From Sphingomonas sp. IC081 (GTDB taxonomy: Bacteria; Pseudomonadota; Alphaproteobacteria; Sphingomonadales; Sphingomonadaceae): a DNA stretch of 64,000 nt. The notes beneath the pieces were generated by a model that worked only from the letters and a program-made list of their open reading frames with translations, had not been told where the DNA came from and did not search any database. The translations under genes were made by a program, and so were the position numbers. This document shows, piece after piece, positions 26,734 through 34,432 of the stretch. The stretch is taken from contig NZ_CP029761.1 in NCBI RefSeq assembly GCF_006874585.1, positions 1,933,001-1,997,000 on the forward strand. The letters are read 5' to 3'. Numbering within the stretch: position 1 is the stretch's first letter; every line of letters begins with the position of its first letter.

Positions 26734-27006
26734 TTAACGCTTTAGCGAAGGCTCAGAGCCGAGAAGATAAGCGTAGCCTACCTCCGTCATCCATCGTGCT
26801 CGGGCGAGATGGCTATCGTGCATCTCTTTCGCGCGCTGCGGCTCGACCGCAGCGTCCACGCCGAGAATTTTGGCGGTGGTCTCGCGCCAATCGGCCCCGC
26901 CATCATCGGCATCGAGCAGCCGCAAATAGGCGACGATATGGCTTTCGTCATATGCGGTAAGTTGCGATATGTCCGGCGCGCGATCTGCGAATTCATCGGT
27001 GCTCAT
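26734..27006 (-). CDS. Small conserved ICE protein with YDEsHiVaYLRLLDADdgGADWRE motif
   Basis: 90 residues from the ATG at 27006. The core (LTAYDESHIVAYLRLLDADD, then DWRETTAKIL and HDSHLARARWMTEVGYAYLL) is a compact helical protein common in trb-type ICEs, often labelled DUF2285 or DNA-binding domain protein in databases. No catalytic residues are seen. It is divergent from the XRE regulator at 27176, with 169 bases between them that presumably hold both promoters. Confidence 0.72.
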   Translation of the reverse strand: MSTDEFADRAPDISQLTAYDESHIVAYLRLLDADDGGADWRETTAKILGVDAAVEPQRAKEMHDSHLARARWMTEVGYAYLLGSEPSLKR

Positions 27007-27175
27007 GGCGCCCCCGTCATGTTGCCCGTTAACCAGTTTAGCGCAAACCACTGAACCGGATACGCGCAAGTCCTGCATCGTTAGATGCACCTTCCGCGCG
27101 GACGAATGGCGCACCCCAGCCGATACAACTGATATGGGATAAACCGGATGAGGTGTATCGTCCAGTTTGGCGCGC

Positions 27176-27403
27176 ATGGATATGCGCCGTCTCGTGGGAT
27201 TGAACTTCGCCAAGCTGAGAAAGGATAAGGGCTTTACCCAGGAGCGCTTCGCCGAGACGTCAGGCTTTACCCAACAATATGTCAGCGATCTGGAGCGAGG
27301 CCGGCGCAATCCAACCGTCGTCACCTTGTTTCACTTGGCCTCCGCGCTTGGCGTCACGCCCGCCGATCTTGTTGCCGAACTCGATCCGTCCGAAACCGGC
27401 TAG
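27176..27403 (+). CDS. XRE-family transcriptional regulator
   Basis: 75 residues from the ATG at 27176; an in-frame TTG at 27167 and an ATG at 27182 are alternatives. Almost the whole protein is a helix-turn-helix (FAKLRKDKGFTQERFAETSG, then TQQYVSDLERGRRNPTVVTL). Small Cro/C1-type repressors of this size often control the transfer or excision genes of ICEs. It faces away from the 26734 gene, so control of the divergent pair is plausible. Confidence 0.83.
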   Translation: MDMRRLVGLNFAKLRKDKGFTQERFAETSGFTQQYVSDLERGRRNPTVVTLFHLASALGVTPADLVAELDPSETG

Positions 27404-27564
27404 CTTCGCAAAACTTCGGCGCGAGCCGGGCGCCAGCCCGGCAAGCGCGCCGTTGCGGCCGCGCGGACCTTGGGACGCGCGGCCGCCGCCGATCCAGCGC
27501 AGCGGATCGGCGCGAAAATGGCAAAGCCGCAGGGCCGGAAACTCCGGCCCTGCGATTGTTATCG

Positions 27565-28407
27565 TCACTCCGCTTTGAGGCGCTGCATCCCTTCGGCCAG
27601 CGTCCAGAGCGCACGGTTGAGCGTCACATTCTGGTCGATGCCGTTGATCGCGCGGGTCTGCGCGCGGCGGATACGGCCCTCGGCATTGCGCTTACGGCCC
27701 TGCAACCCGCCACGAACCACATTCTCCTGAATGACGTTGAACGTGGTCCATAGGCTGTGGTCCACATCCTCGCGGCGGCGCGGCTCGATGATCTGCTCGG
27801 GCCGAACCGGGCTTTCGTCGTCGCCATAGCGCGCAACAAGGCTAACCTCGCCGAGCAAGCGCTGCTCATCCGGCGAAAGCTGGATCGCCTTCATCGACTC
27901 GCTGGCGTCGATCAGCCGGGGGAAGTCCTCGGCAACGGTGAACACGCCCTCGATAATGTCATGCTCGATATTGCCTTTGTGCGGCACGCGGACCTCCTCG
28001 AACCGCTCGCCCGCAATCATGCTGTTGGTGCAAACGAAGCGCAGCATCCCGGCGAACATCTGATAGGCGCTGGTCCCGTCATGGCTGTTGACGATGATAA
28101 CTTCGGCGGCCTCGGGCTTGCCGATGCCGTCATCCCGGCGCAGGCGCAGCATGTGCTTTGCGTGGCCGTGGCGCGAACCGTCGCGGGGAACGGACTGGAC
28201 GGCGAAGAAGGGAAACCATCCCTCCCGGCGCAGCCCCTCCACGATGTCGATGGTGGGGACATAGACGTAGCGCTCCGAACGGCTGTCGTGCGCCTCGCGA
28301 GCGAAGATGGACGGGACGTGGCGATACAGCGCCTCGTTGTCGAGCGGCTCCCGACCGCTGATCTGATGGGCGTTGCGGCCGAACCGGGTGGCAAGCTTGT
28401 AGTGCAT
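27565..28407 (-). CDS. DUF932 domain protein
   Basis: 280 residues from the ATG at 28407, with GGAGG five bases upstream. It contains the DUF932 region (YVYVPTIDIVEGLRREGWFP; HAKHMLRLRRDD; VIIVNSHDGTSAYQMFAGML; FVCTNSMIAG). DUF932 proteins are common on plasmids and phages and resemble the phage LGT-type accessory proteins; their function is unknown. A longer frame to 28734 is present but lies upstream of the clear ribosome-binding site. Confidence 0.85.
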   Translation of the reverse strand: MHYKLATRFGRNAHQISGREPLDNEALYRHVPSIFAREAHDSRSERYVYVPTIDIVEGLRREGWFPFFAVQSVPRDGSRHGHAKHMLRLRRDDGIGKPEAAEVIIVNSHDGTSAYQMFAGMLRFVCTNSMIAGERFEEVRVPHKGNIEHDIIEGVFTVAEDFPRLIDASESMKAIQLSPDEQRLLGEVSLVARYGDDESPVRPEQIIEPRRREDVDHSLWTTFNVIQENVVRGGLQGRKRNAEGRIRRAQTRAINGIDQNVTLNRALWTLAEGMQRLKAE

Positions 28408-28671
28408 TTTGGCCTCCTTGGGCTTGGGTTTCCGCGCAGCGGAGCGCCGCGCTGAAACCCTGCCCGTCGGCGAGACCGGGGGTGCAACCGGAGTGGGCGG
28501 CTTCGCGGGGAACCGGCTGCACGGAGCGCGCAGCGTGGAGGAAGCTGGGCGGAAGCCGCTCCGAAGGGCGCTGGGGGCAGCGCCCCAAGCATCGCGCCGC
28601 AAGCGGCGCCAACGAACATCTCTCTTGCCATTTGTTCCTGTTTTGATCCAAGCCGGCTGCAAGGAGTCGGT

Positions 28672-29002
28672 ATGAGCATTACGATCAAGGGACAGACCGG
28701 GCCAGCGCCTCGCGGTCGCAGGCGACATCACCAAAACGCTGCGCGTCCCCTATGACGAGGTAGAGGAGCGTTTTCTGCTGGCGGCGAGCGACGGTTCGTT
28801 GATCGAAGGCCGCCTAGAAGCCGAGGAAGATCGCTTCGCCTTCCGGGTCGTGGTGGACGGCGCCGGGATTTCACGGATCGGCCCCGGCGAGCTGACGTTG
28901 GATTAGGCGGTCGAATGGGTGACGATCGCGCCCTATTACGCTGGCGCATTGACGGAGCGCGGCCCGATGCCGCTGCCTCTGTTCGATTCGCTGCCCGGCT
29001 AG
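28672..29002 (+). pseudogene. Broken small ICE gene (frameshift plus in-frame stop)
   Basis: An ATG at 28672 with AAGGAG upstream begins MSITIKGQTGPA. An extra C at 28708-28709 then shifts the frame. The rest continues as LAVAGDITKTLRVPYDEVEE, RFLLAASDGSLIEGRL and RVVVDGAGISRIGPGELTLD, hits a TAG at 28904-28906, and goes on in the same frame as AVEWVTIAPYYAGALTERGP to a stop at 29000-29002. The parts form one protein of about 110 residues, a size and pattern I recall in other trb-type ICEs. Two separate lesions make a pseudogene more likely than a sequencing error. Confidence 0.72.
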
Positions 29003-29060
29003 TTCTGCCGTTCCAACGGGAAAGGCCCCCGCTCCGGTGGAACGGGGGCGTCGCCGCCGG

Positions 29061-29360
29061 TCAGCGGGACCAGATCAGCGCGTATTCGCCGGTGGTGTCG
29101 GTTTCGGACAGCGTGGCGTAGATCGGTGCCGGGAAGCTCGGATCGTCCAGCTTGACCGAGATGTAGTCGCGGCCTTCGCGGCTGGTCTTCTTCCAGGCGG
29201 CGCCGATGTCCATGTTGGCGGCGCTGATCCGGAAGTCAGGGGACTTTTCGCCTTCCTTGTCGACCGGCCGAAGAGTGGCCTTGGTGTTAAGAGTGAGCGT
29301 CTTGATGACGCCGTTGAACTCGCCCTTGGTGTTGGCGGTGAAGGTGCCGATCGTAGCCAT
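29061..29360 (-). CDS. DUF736 family protein (second copy)
   Basis: 99 residues from the ATG at 29360 with AGGAG seven to eight bases upstream. MATIGTFTANTKGEFNGVIK and GRDYISVKLDDPSFPAPIYA are DUF736 hallmarks. It is clearly a paralogue of the protein at 23990-24325, though diverged. DUF736 genes are often highly expressed on plasmids; function unknown. A longer frame to 29576 exists but the ribosome-binding site fixes this start. Confidence 0.87.
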   Translation of the reverse strand: MATIGTFTANTKGEFNGVIKTLTLNTKATLRPVDKEGEKSPDFRISAANMDIGAAWKKTSREGRDYISVKLDDPSFPAPIYATLSETDTTGEYALIWSR

Positions 29361-29743
29361 GTCGTGATCTCCTGTCTGCTCGGACCGCGCCCATCGCGGC
29401 CTCGATGGCTCGGCGTCGGCCGGGGCACGATCGACCCCGCACCGCTTGCGGCCGGAACGCAGAGGAGGTTGGACGGCGGGCGGCTTTTTTGTTTCGCGAT
29501 GCAAAGCCGAAGGCGGCGGAAAAAAGCCGAACGACGCCCTTGCGGGATGGCGATCGGCTTCGGTCAGACAAGCCATTGGGGAGGCCGCCGGGTGTTCGGC
29601 CCGGAAGGTAGGGAGTTTCTTATGACCGGCGATTGTGTCGGCAACTCTGTCAACAGCCTTGCGCGATGTTCATCCTACGTTCCAAGGTGATTGCCGATTC
29701 GACCAAGGAGACCGCGGAGGTTCGCAAGGGGGAGAAGGAAAAG
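29361..29743. other. Intergenic region between DUF736 and TIGR02391 genes
   Basis: 383 bases without a clear gene. Near 29451-29468 it holds GCCGGAACGCAGAGGAGG, which recurs with one change at 32815-32832 upstream of the ParB-like gene. An ATG at 29622 with GGGAG upstream opens only a 22-codon frame. The TIGR02391 frame is itself open from a TTG at 29633 and an ATG at 29666, so part of this stretch may be coding if the longer start is used. Confidence 0.5.
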
Positions 29744-30544
29744 GTGGCGCAACTGTTTTCGCAGGATCAGCTCGAAGCGATTGCCGGCGCACTCGGCGAC
29801 ACGGATACGGGGCTCAAGGGGACCGAGATCGCGATGCTGTTCGCGACCTGTCAAATGACCGATCCCGGCGAGATGACCAAGCGGCACCGCATCTACAACG
29901 CCTTCGCCGCCAGCCAGAACGCCCGGCAGGACCGCACGCGCATCCTCGGCTTTATCCGCCATGCGATGAGACCAGCCCGCTATAGCCGCGAGCCGCATCG
30001 CTACGAGCCGATGCGTGCCAGTCTCAACCAGGCGCTGGCCTTCGCCGGCCTCGTAGTGAGCGAGGCGGGAAAGATCGAAACCGTCGAACAGGCGACGACG
30101 CTGCCGGAAGCACAGCGCCGCGCGAAAGAACTACGCACCGATCTGGAGACGCGCGGCGTCCATCCCGATGTGCTGCGCTTCTGCCGCGCGGAACTGCTGG
30201 CCGATAACTATTTCCATGCGGTCCAAGAAGCGGTGAAAAGCGTCGCCGACAAGATGCGCGTCATGACGGGTCTGACCGATGATGGGGGAACGCTGGTGGA
30301 CCGCGTGTTGGGCGGCGATCCGCCGATGCTGGCGATCAATCCGCGCGGCACGGTGAGCGAGCGTAGCGAGCAAAGCGGCTTCGCCAATCTCGTCAAAGGC
30401 GTCTTCGGCATGTTCCGCAATACGACCGCGCACGAAGCGCGCATCCACTGGCCGATGACCAAGACCGACGCCGAGGATCTCCTGACCCTCGTATCCCTCA
30501 TCCATCGCCGGCTCGACGCCAGCCACATGCCGCCGCGTCCCTGA
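29744..30544 (+). CDS. TIGR02391 (Ymh-type) family protein
   Basis: 266 residues from a GTG at 29744 with AAGGGGGAGAAGG upstream (MAQLFSQDQLEAIAGALGDT). Longer starts at 29666 or 29633 are possible. The C-terminal half has the TIGR02391 core (GVHPDVLRFCRAELLADNYF, HAVQEAVKSVADKMR, GMFRNTTAHEARIHWPMTKT). That FRNTxAHxPR-type motif is shared with HEPN-like nuclease domains seen in defence and toxin proteins; whether this one cleaves RNA is not known. It is followed by a strong terminator at 30560-30592. Confidence 0.8.
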   Translation: MAQLFSQDQLEAIAGALGDTDTGLKGTEIAMLFATCQMTDPGEMTKRHRIYNAFAASQNARQDRTRILGFIRHAMRPARYSREPHRYEPMRASLNQALAFAGLVVSEAGKIETVEQATTLPEAQRRAKELRTDLETRGVHPDVLRFCRAELLADNYFHAVQEAVKSVADKMRVMTGLTDDGGTLVDRVLGGDPPMLAINPRGTVSERSEQSGFANLVKGVFGMFRNTTAHEARIHWPMTKTDAEDLLTLVSLIHRRLDASHMPPRP

Positions 30545-30559
30545 TCTCGCTCAACGGAA

Positions 30560-30593
30560 GCGGCCGCGCCCGGTCAGGGCGCGGCCGCGATTT
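30560..30593 (+). terminator. Terminator after TIGR02391 gene
   Basis: A 12-bp perfect stem (GCGGCCGCGCCC and GGGCGCGGCCGC, loop GGTCA) is followed by GATTTTG, a usual rho-independent terminator for the plus-strand gene that ends at 30544. Confidence 0.75.
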
Positions 30594-30605
30594 TGTGGGC
30601 GGCGA

Positions 30606-30638
30606 AAGAAGGCCGGGACCGCTTGCGCGGCCCCGGCC
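30606..30638 (-). terminator. Terminator of ParB-like gene
   Basis: On the minus strand, a stem of 12 pairs with one G-U pair (GGCCGGGGCCGC and GCGGTCCCGGCC) is followed by TTCTTT, just after the stop at 30647. Confidence 0.65.
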
Positions 30639-30646
30639 CAATGCCG

Positions 30647-32716
30647 CTATTCGGCGGCGACGGCATAGGACGCTTCGCCGTCCTCCGCTCCGGTTTCGGG
30701 GGCCTCCGCTTCGGACGGCTGCTCCGCGCTTCCCACTTCCTCGGCCTCGACGGGCGCGGGCTGCTCCGGCTCGGGCGTCCGCAGCACAGCGGGAAGCCAG
30801 CCGGTCCCGGCCAGAAGCTGCTCGGCGGTCTGCGCCATGTCCGGCTTCTTCATGTCCGCGATACGGCGGGCGGCGTCCTCCGACACGCCCTCGGTCACGG
30901 CCTCGACGATATGCGCCTTGGTGACATGGCCAAGGTAGCTGTCCACGGTGGGCGTCCAGTCCTTCGCCACGTCCAGCGCCAGCGTGGTCGCCAGCCTGTC
31001 CGCCGTTTGCAGCGAACGCGGCTTGCGGTCCCACGGCAGGCGTAGCGCATTGACGGTACGGGACGCGCAATGCGTCAGCAGCGCCAGCCGCTTCTCGTCG
31101 TCCAGCCCGACGATGAAGTCCCACAGGTCCGCAACATCACGCGGCATCCGCTCGGCCCACGCCTCGCGCGCCTCGTTCGCCTTTGCGGCCAGCGGGGTAT
31201 CCTCGATCCCGTCCGCATGGCTACCAAGCGGCGTCACGGTCGGACGAACCTCAAGGCAACCGGCCTCGGCGTAGCTGTAGAACAGTTGCGCCGTGAGCGT
31301 GTGGGTCAGCGCTATCAACGCCAGATCGGGCCGCTCGCCAAGTGCCACGCGAAGGGCCAGCGTCCGGTGGGCGGACAGGTCGCGGGCGAGGCTGTCGGAA
31401 ATCGGCTTGCCCGGTTCCTCGTCCTCTTCCTCGATCTCCTGCACGTCCTCGTCGCCGTCCTCGGCCTGCTCGTCCTCGACCGTCTCCCGGCCGATGGCTT
31501 CTGCTTCGTCCTCGGGCTGCGGATCGGCCAGCGCCTCGTCCTCGGGGCGGACGAAACCCCGCTCGATCCTGACCGTGCCGTCATGGTGAAGCACGACGAA
31601 CGCGCCGCCATGCGCGATCACGCGGGCGTCATAGGCCGAACGCTTGGCCGAAATGGCGTCGATCTCGTCGGACACCGCCTCCAGCTTCGTCGCTACGTCC
31701 TCGGGCATCTCGTCATAGGACGAATAGCCTTCGGCAAGCGCGTCATGCTCGGTGGACAGTACCTCAAGCCTCGCCTCGTCCTCGTCGGACAGGGCGATGG
31801 TCTGCGGATAGAAGCGCCGCATCCCGTGGGCGTGGGGGTAGTCGATATGCGCCTCGGTCCATTTCCAGCCTTCGGCCTGAACCTCGCCCGCGATCTCGCG
31901 CAGCTTCTCGGCGGCGAGCATGTCGAGCAGGCCCGCATCCTCGAAGAACCCGCCCCGGTCCTCGCTGAACAGGTCACGGATGATATTGCCGCCCGCCTCG
32001 ACATAGGCATCCGCCCCGACGAACACCGCGCGCCGGTCGGTCGCCGGAACATTGCTCGCGGTCATGTCGCGCCGGATAATCCACGGTTCGCGGTTGTGAT
32101 GCAGATTGGCGAACACCTGCTCCTGCCGGTCATGGTCCTCGGTGATGGCGAAGGCCATGAGCTGATCCAGCGTAAGGCCGTCCTCCCGATAGACCTGCAA
32201 CAGCTTCGGGCTGACAGCGCCCAAGCGAAGCCGCTGCTTGACCACGCCCGCCGACACGCCGAACCGCGCGCCGATCTCCTGCGCGCCCCAGCCCCTGTCG
32301 TTGGAAAGCTCCGCGAACCGCTCGAACTGGTCGGCGGGGTGCATGGGCGTCCGGGTCACGTTCTCGTCCAGACTGATCTCGGCGGGGTCGTTCGCCGTGT
32401 CCAGCCAGCAGCGGACTGGCTCGGACTTCTTGATCTGCTTACGCTTGGCGCGCAGCAGCATCGCCAGCCTGCGGCCCTCGCCAGCGGTGACGAGGTAATA
32501 GCCGGTAGGCGTCCCGTCCTCCTTGACCTCGGGCTCCACGACAAGGTTCTGGATCAGCCCCTTGTGCTGGATCGAAGCGGCCAGCGCCTCGATAGCGGCT
32601 TCCCCATGCGGCACCTTGCGGGCATTGCGCGGGGACTTCTTGAGCTTGGCGAGCGGCACGAAAATCTCGACGCCCGACACAGGCTCGGCGACTGCGGTTT
32701 CGGTAACAGCGTTCAT
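30647..32716 (-). CDS. ParB/RepB-like nuclease-domain protein
   Basis: 689 residues from the ATG at 32716, with GAAGGAG six to seven bases upstream. Residues 20-110 are a ParB N-terminal domain (FVPLAKLKKSPRNARKVPHG, then TAGEGRRLAMLLRAKRKQIK). A helix-turn-helix at about 135-160 (EIGARFGVSAGVVKQRLRLG) follows. A long acidic region (VEDEQAEDGDEDVQEIEEED) and a variable C terminus make it much longer than chromosomal ParB. Large ParB-like proteins without an adjacent ParA are common on plasmids and ICEs, and act in DNA binding or as CTP-dependent clamps. No parA is seen here. Confidence 0.87.
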   Translation of the reverse strand: MNAVTETAVAEPVSGVEIFVPLAKLKKSPRNARKVPHGEAAIEALAASIQHKGLIQNLVVEPEVKEDGTPTGYYLVTAGEGRRLAMLLRAKRKQIKKSEPVRCWLDTANDPAEISLDENVTRTPMHPADQFERFAELSNDRGWGAQEIGARFGVSAGVVKQRLRLGAVSPKLLQVYREDGLTLDQLMAFAITEDHDRQEQVFANLHHNREPWIIRRDMTASNVPATDRRAVFVGADAYVEAGGNIIRDLFSEDRGGFFEDAGLLDMLAAEKLREIAGEVQAEGWKWTEAHIDYPHAHGMRRFYPQTIALSDEDEARLEVLSTEHDALAEGYSSYDEMPEDVATKLEAVSDEIDAISAKRSAYDARVIAHGGAFVVLHHDGTVRIERGFVRPEDEALADPQPEDEAEAIGRETVEDEQAEDGDEDVQEIEEEDEEPGKPISDSLARDLSAHRTLALRVALGERPDLALIALTHTLTAQLFYSYAEAGCLEVRPTVTPLGSHADGIEDTPLAAKANEAREAWAERMPRDVADLWDFIVGLDDEKRLALLTHCASRTVNALRLPWDRKPRSLQTADRLATTLALDVAKDWTPTVDSYLGHVTKAHIVEAVTEGVSEDAARRIADMKKPDMAQTAEQLLAGTGWLPAVLRTPEPEQPAPVEAEEVGSAEQPSEAEAPETGAEDGEASYAVAAE

Positions 32717-32973
32717 CACACTACTCCTTCTAAAACCACACACACCCCGGAATGGGGTGGGCGGCGAAAGAGCGACCGGAAGGCCCGCCGGCGGAGCCGG
32801 GCAGCACCCGAAGGGCCGGAACGCAGAGAAGGTAAGCGCGGCACGCGCGTTGCGGCCCGGCGCGGCGGGCCTAGAGGGAAGCGACGCCCACCCCACCGAC
32901 GGGGAGAGCTACAAACGGTCCAATCCGGCTACGTTGGTGACGGATTGGACCGATCAGATCGGTTACACATCGG
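32717..32973. other. ParB-like promoter region next to insertion sequence
   Basis: 257 bases between the minus-strand ParB-like gene and the IS481-type element. GC-rich DNA with GCCGGAACGCAGAGAAGG at 32815-32832, an almost exact copy of a motif upstream of the second DUF736 gene. No gene is seen. The IS appears to have landed just upstream of the ParB-like promoter. Confidence 0.5.
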
Positions 32974-34249
32974 ACCGGTCACCTGGGTTACGGTCCGGCA
33001 ATATGGCCATCGAGGAGATGGCCATGGTTTGGATGGAAACGGATCCCGTGAGCGAACGCGTGCGGTTCATTTCGGCTTGGCTAAGCCGGGAAGAGAGCGT
33101 CAGCGCACTCGCGATCCGCTTCGGTGTGTCGCGCAAGACAGCGTATAAATGGATCGGCCGCTACGCGGCCGAAGGCCCATCTGGTTTAGCGGCGCGCTCA
33201 AGCGCGCCGGTGACTCAGGCGGCGCAGACGCCTCCCAAGATCGTCACAGCTATCCTGAGGCTGCGGCGCAAACATCCGGCGTGGGGCCCGCGCAAACTGC
33301 GGGCCCGGCTCCAGCTCGATGATCCCAAGACGAAGTGGCCGGCGGCTTCGACGATCGGCGACATTTTGAAACGCGAAGGGCTGGTCCGGCCTCGCAAGCT
33401 GCGTCGGCGCGTGCCGCCGGCACAGCATCCATTCCGCGGTGCCGACGCGCCCAACGATGTCTGGTGCATCGACTTTAAGGGCTTCTGGAAAACCGGCGAT
33501 GGCGTTCGTGTGCTGCCGTTCACCGTCACCGACGCGATGAGCCGCTACCTACTCGTCTGCCAAGCGGTCGAGCATCCCGACTTCGAGACGGTGTGGCCGA
33601 TCCTGGTCCGGGCGTTCAAGGAATATGGGCTGCCGCGAGCGATCCGCTCGGACAACGGCCCACCGTTCGGCGCGGTCGCGGCGGGCGGACTGTCCAGGTT
33701 GGCAGTGAACTTTGTGCGGATGGGCATTACGCCTGAGCGAATTACGCCAGGCAAGCCGCAGGAAAACGGTCGCCACGAGCGGATGCACCAGACGTTGAAG
33801 CGCGAGGCCGCGACGCCGCCTTCGCTCACGGCGAACGCTCAGCTGGCCCGGCTCGAGCGGTTCCGGCAGGTCTTCAACGAGGAACGTCCTCACGAAGCCC
33901 TGGGTCAGATCCCGCCGGCGCGGGTCTTCACGCCGTCTCCAAGACTATGGGACGGCAAGCTGCGCTCGCCGGCATACTGGGGCGCAACCGAGGTACGCAC
34001 CGTGCGGATCAGCGGATCGATCCGCTGGCGTGGGCGGGAGCTGTTCGTCTCCGAGGTGCTGAACGGCGAACGCATCGGCATCTTCGAGATAGCAGACGAC
34101 GAATACGAGGTTCGCTTCGGCCCAATCCTGCTGGGCTACATCAAGGGCAAACAGAAGCTCATCCGAGTGCGCCCGGGCAAACGGCGCCGCCACTCTCTCG
34201 AAAACTGTCACCCAGCTGACCGGTCTGAAACGTCACCCACGTGACCGGT
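32974..34249 (+). mobile_element. IS481-type insertion sequence
   Basis: A DDE transposase gene flanked by inverted repeats. The left end ACCGGTCACCTGGGTTACG (32974-32992) matches the right end CGTCACCCACGTGACCGGT (34231-34249) when reversed, at about 17 of 19 positions. A further copy of the repeat, TGTCACCCAGCTGACCGGT, lies at 34206-34224. No target-site duplication was recognised, so the outer limits may extend a few bases. Confidence 0.7.
33003..34244 (+). CDS. IS481 family transposase
   Basis: 413 residues taken from the ATG at 33003; later in-frame ATGs at 33018 and 33027 are possible. The frame runs open far upstream through unrelated sequence. It has an N-terminal helix-turn-helix (SALAIRFGVSRKTAYKWIGR) and an rve DDE core: DVWCIDFKGFW, then AIRSDNGPPFG, then GKPQENGRHERMHQTLKREA with Asp, Asp and Glu. 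It reads to the very end of the element, into the right repeat. It would cut and join the IS ends. The gene appears intact. Confidence 0.88.
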   Translation: MAIEEMAMVWMETDPVSERVRFISAWLSREESVSALAIRFGVSRKTAYKWIGRYAAEGPSGLAARSSAPVTQAAQTPPKIVTAILRLRRKHPAWGPRKLRARLQLDDPKTKWPAASTIGDILKREGLVRPRKLRRRVPPAQHPFRGADAPNDVWCIDFKGFWKTGDGVRVLPFTVTDAMSRYLLVCQAVEHPDFETVWPILVRAFKEYGLPRAIRSDNGPPFGAVAAGGLSRLAVNFVRMGITPERITPGKPQENGRHERMHQTLKREAATPPSLTANAQLARLERFRQVFNEERPHEALGQIPPARVFTPSPRLWDGKLRSPAYWGATEVRTVRISGSIRWRGRELFVSEVLNGERIGIFEIADDEYEVRFGPILLGYIKGKQKLIRVRPGKRRRHSLENCHPADRSETSPT

Positions 34250-34315
34250 TGCACACAAACAACCCGATCGGGCCGGCGCAGCCCTGGCCCGATCTCCGCA
34301 GCATGGGAAAGACCC

Positions 34316-34335
34316 AAATCCGCCGGGGCGGATTT
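34316..34335. repeat. Perfect 20-base palindrome between two insertion sequences
   Basis: AAATCCGCC-GG-GGCGGATTT is an exact inverted repeat in the 183-base gap between the IS481-type element and the IS1182-type transposase. Nothing else is recognised in this gap. It may be a terminator stem or a remnant of the DNA that received the insertions. Confidence 0.4.
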
Positions 34336-34432
34336 ACGGTTCGGCGTGAACACGCCAAGCGGGGCGTTGCGGGGCAGGCTGTGCAAAAACTCATTCGTCT
34401 AATCCGCCGCCGCCAGCACCGCGACGCGCGTC

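Noticed and set aside
29622-29690. 22-codon ORF with good ribosome-binding site before the TIGR02391 gene
   Set aside because: It encodes no recognisable peptide. It might be a leader or a remnant, but there is too little to call a gene.
32523-33002. 160-codon upstream extension of the IS481 transposase
   Set aside because: It crosses the left terminal repeat and the ParB-like gene in antisense, so it cannot be part of the transposase.
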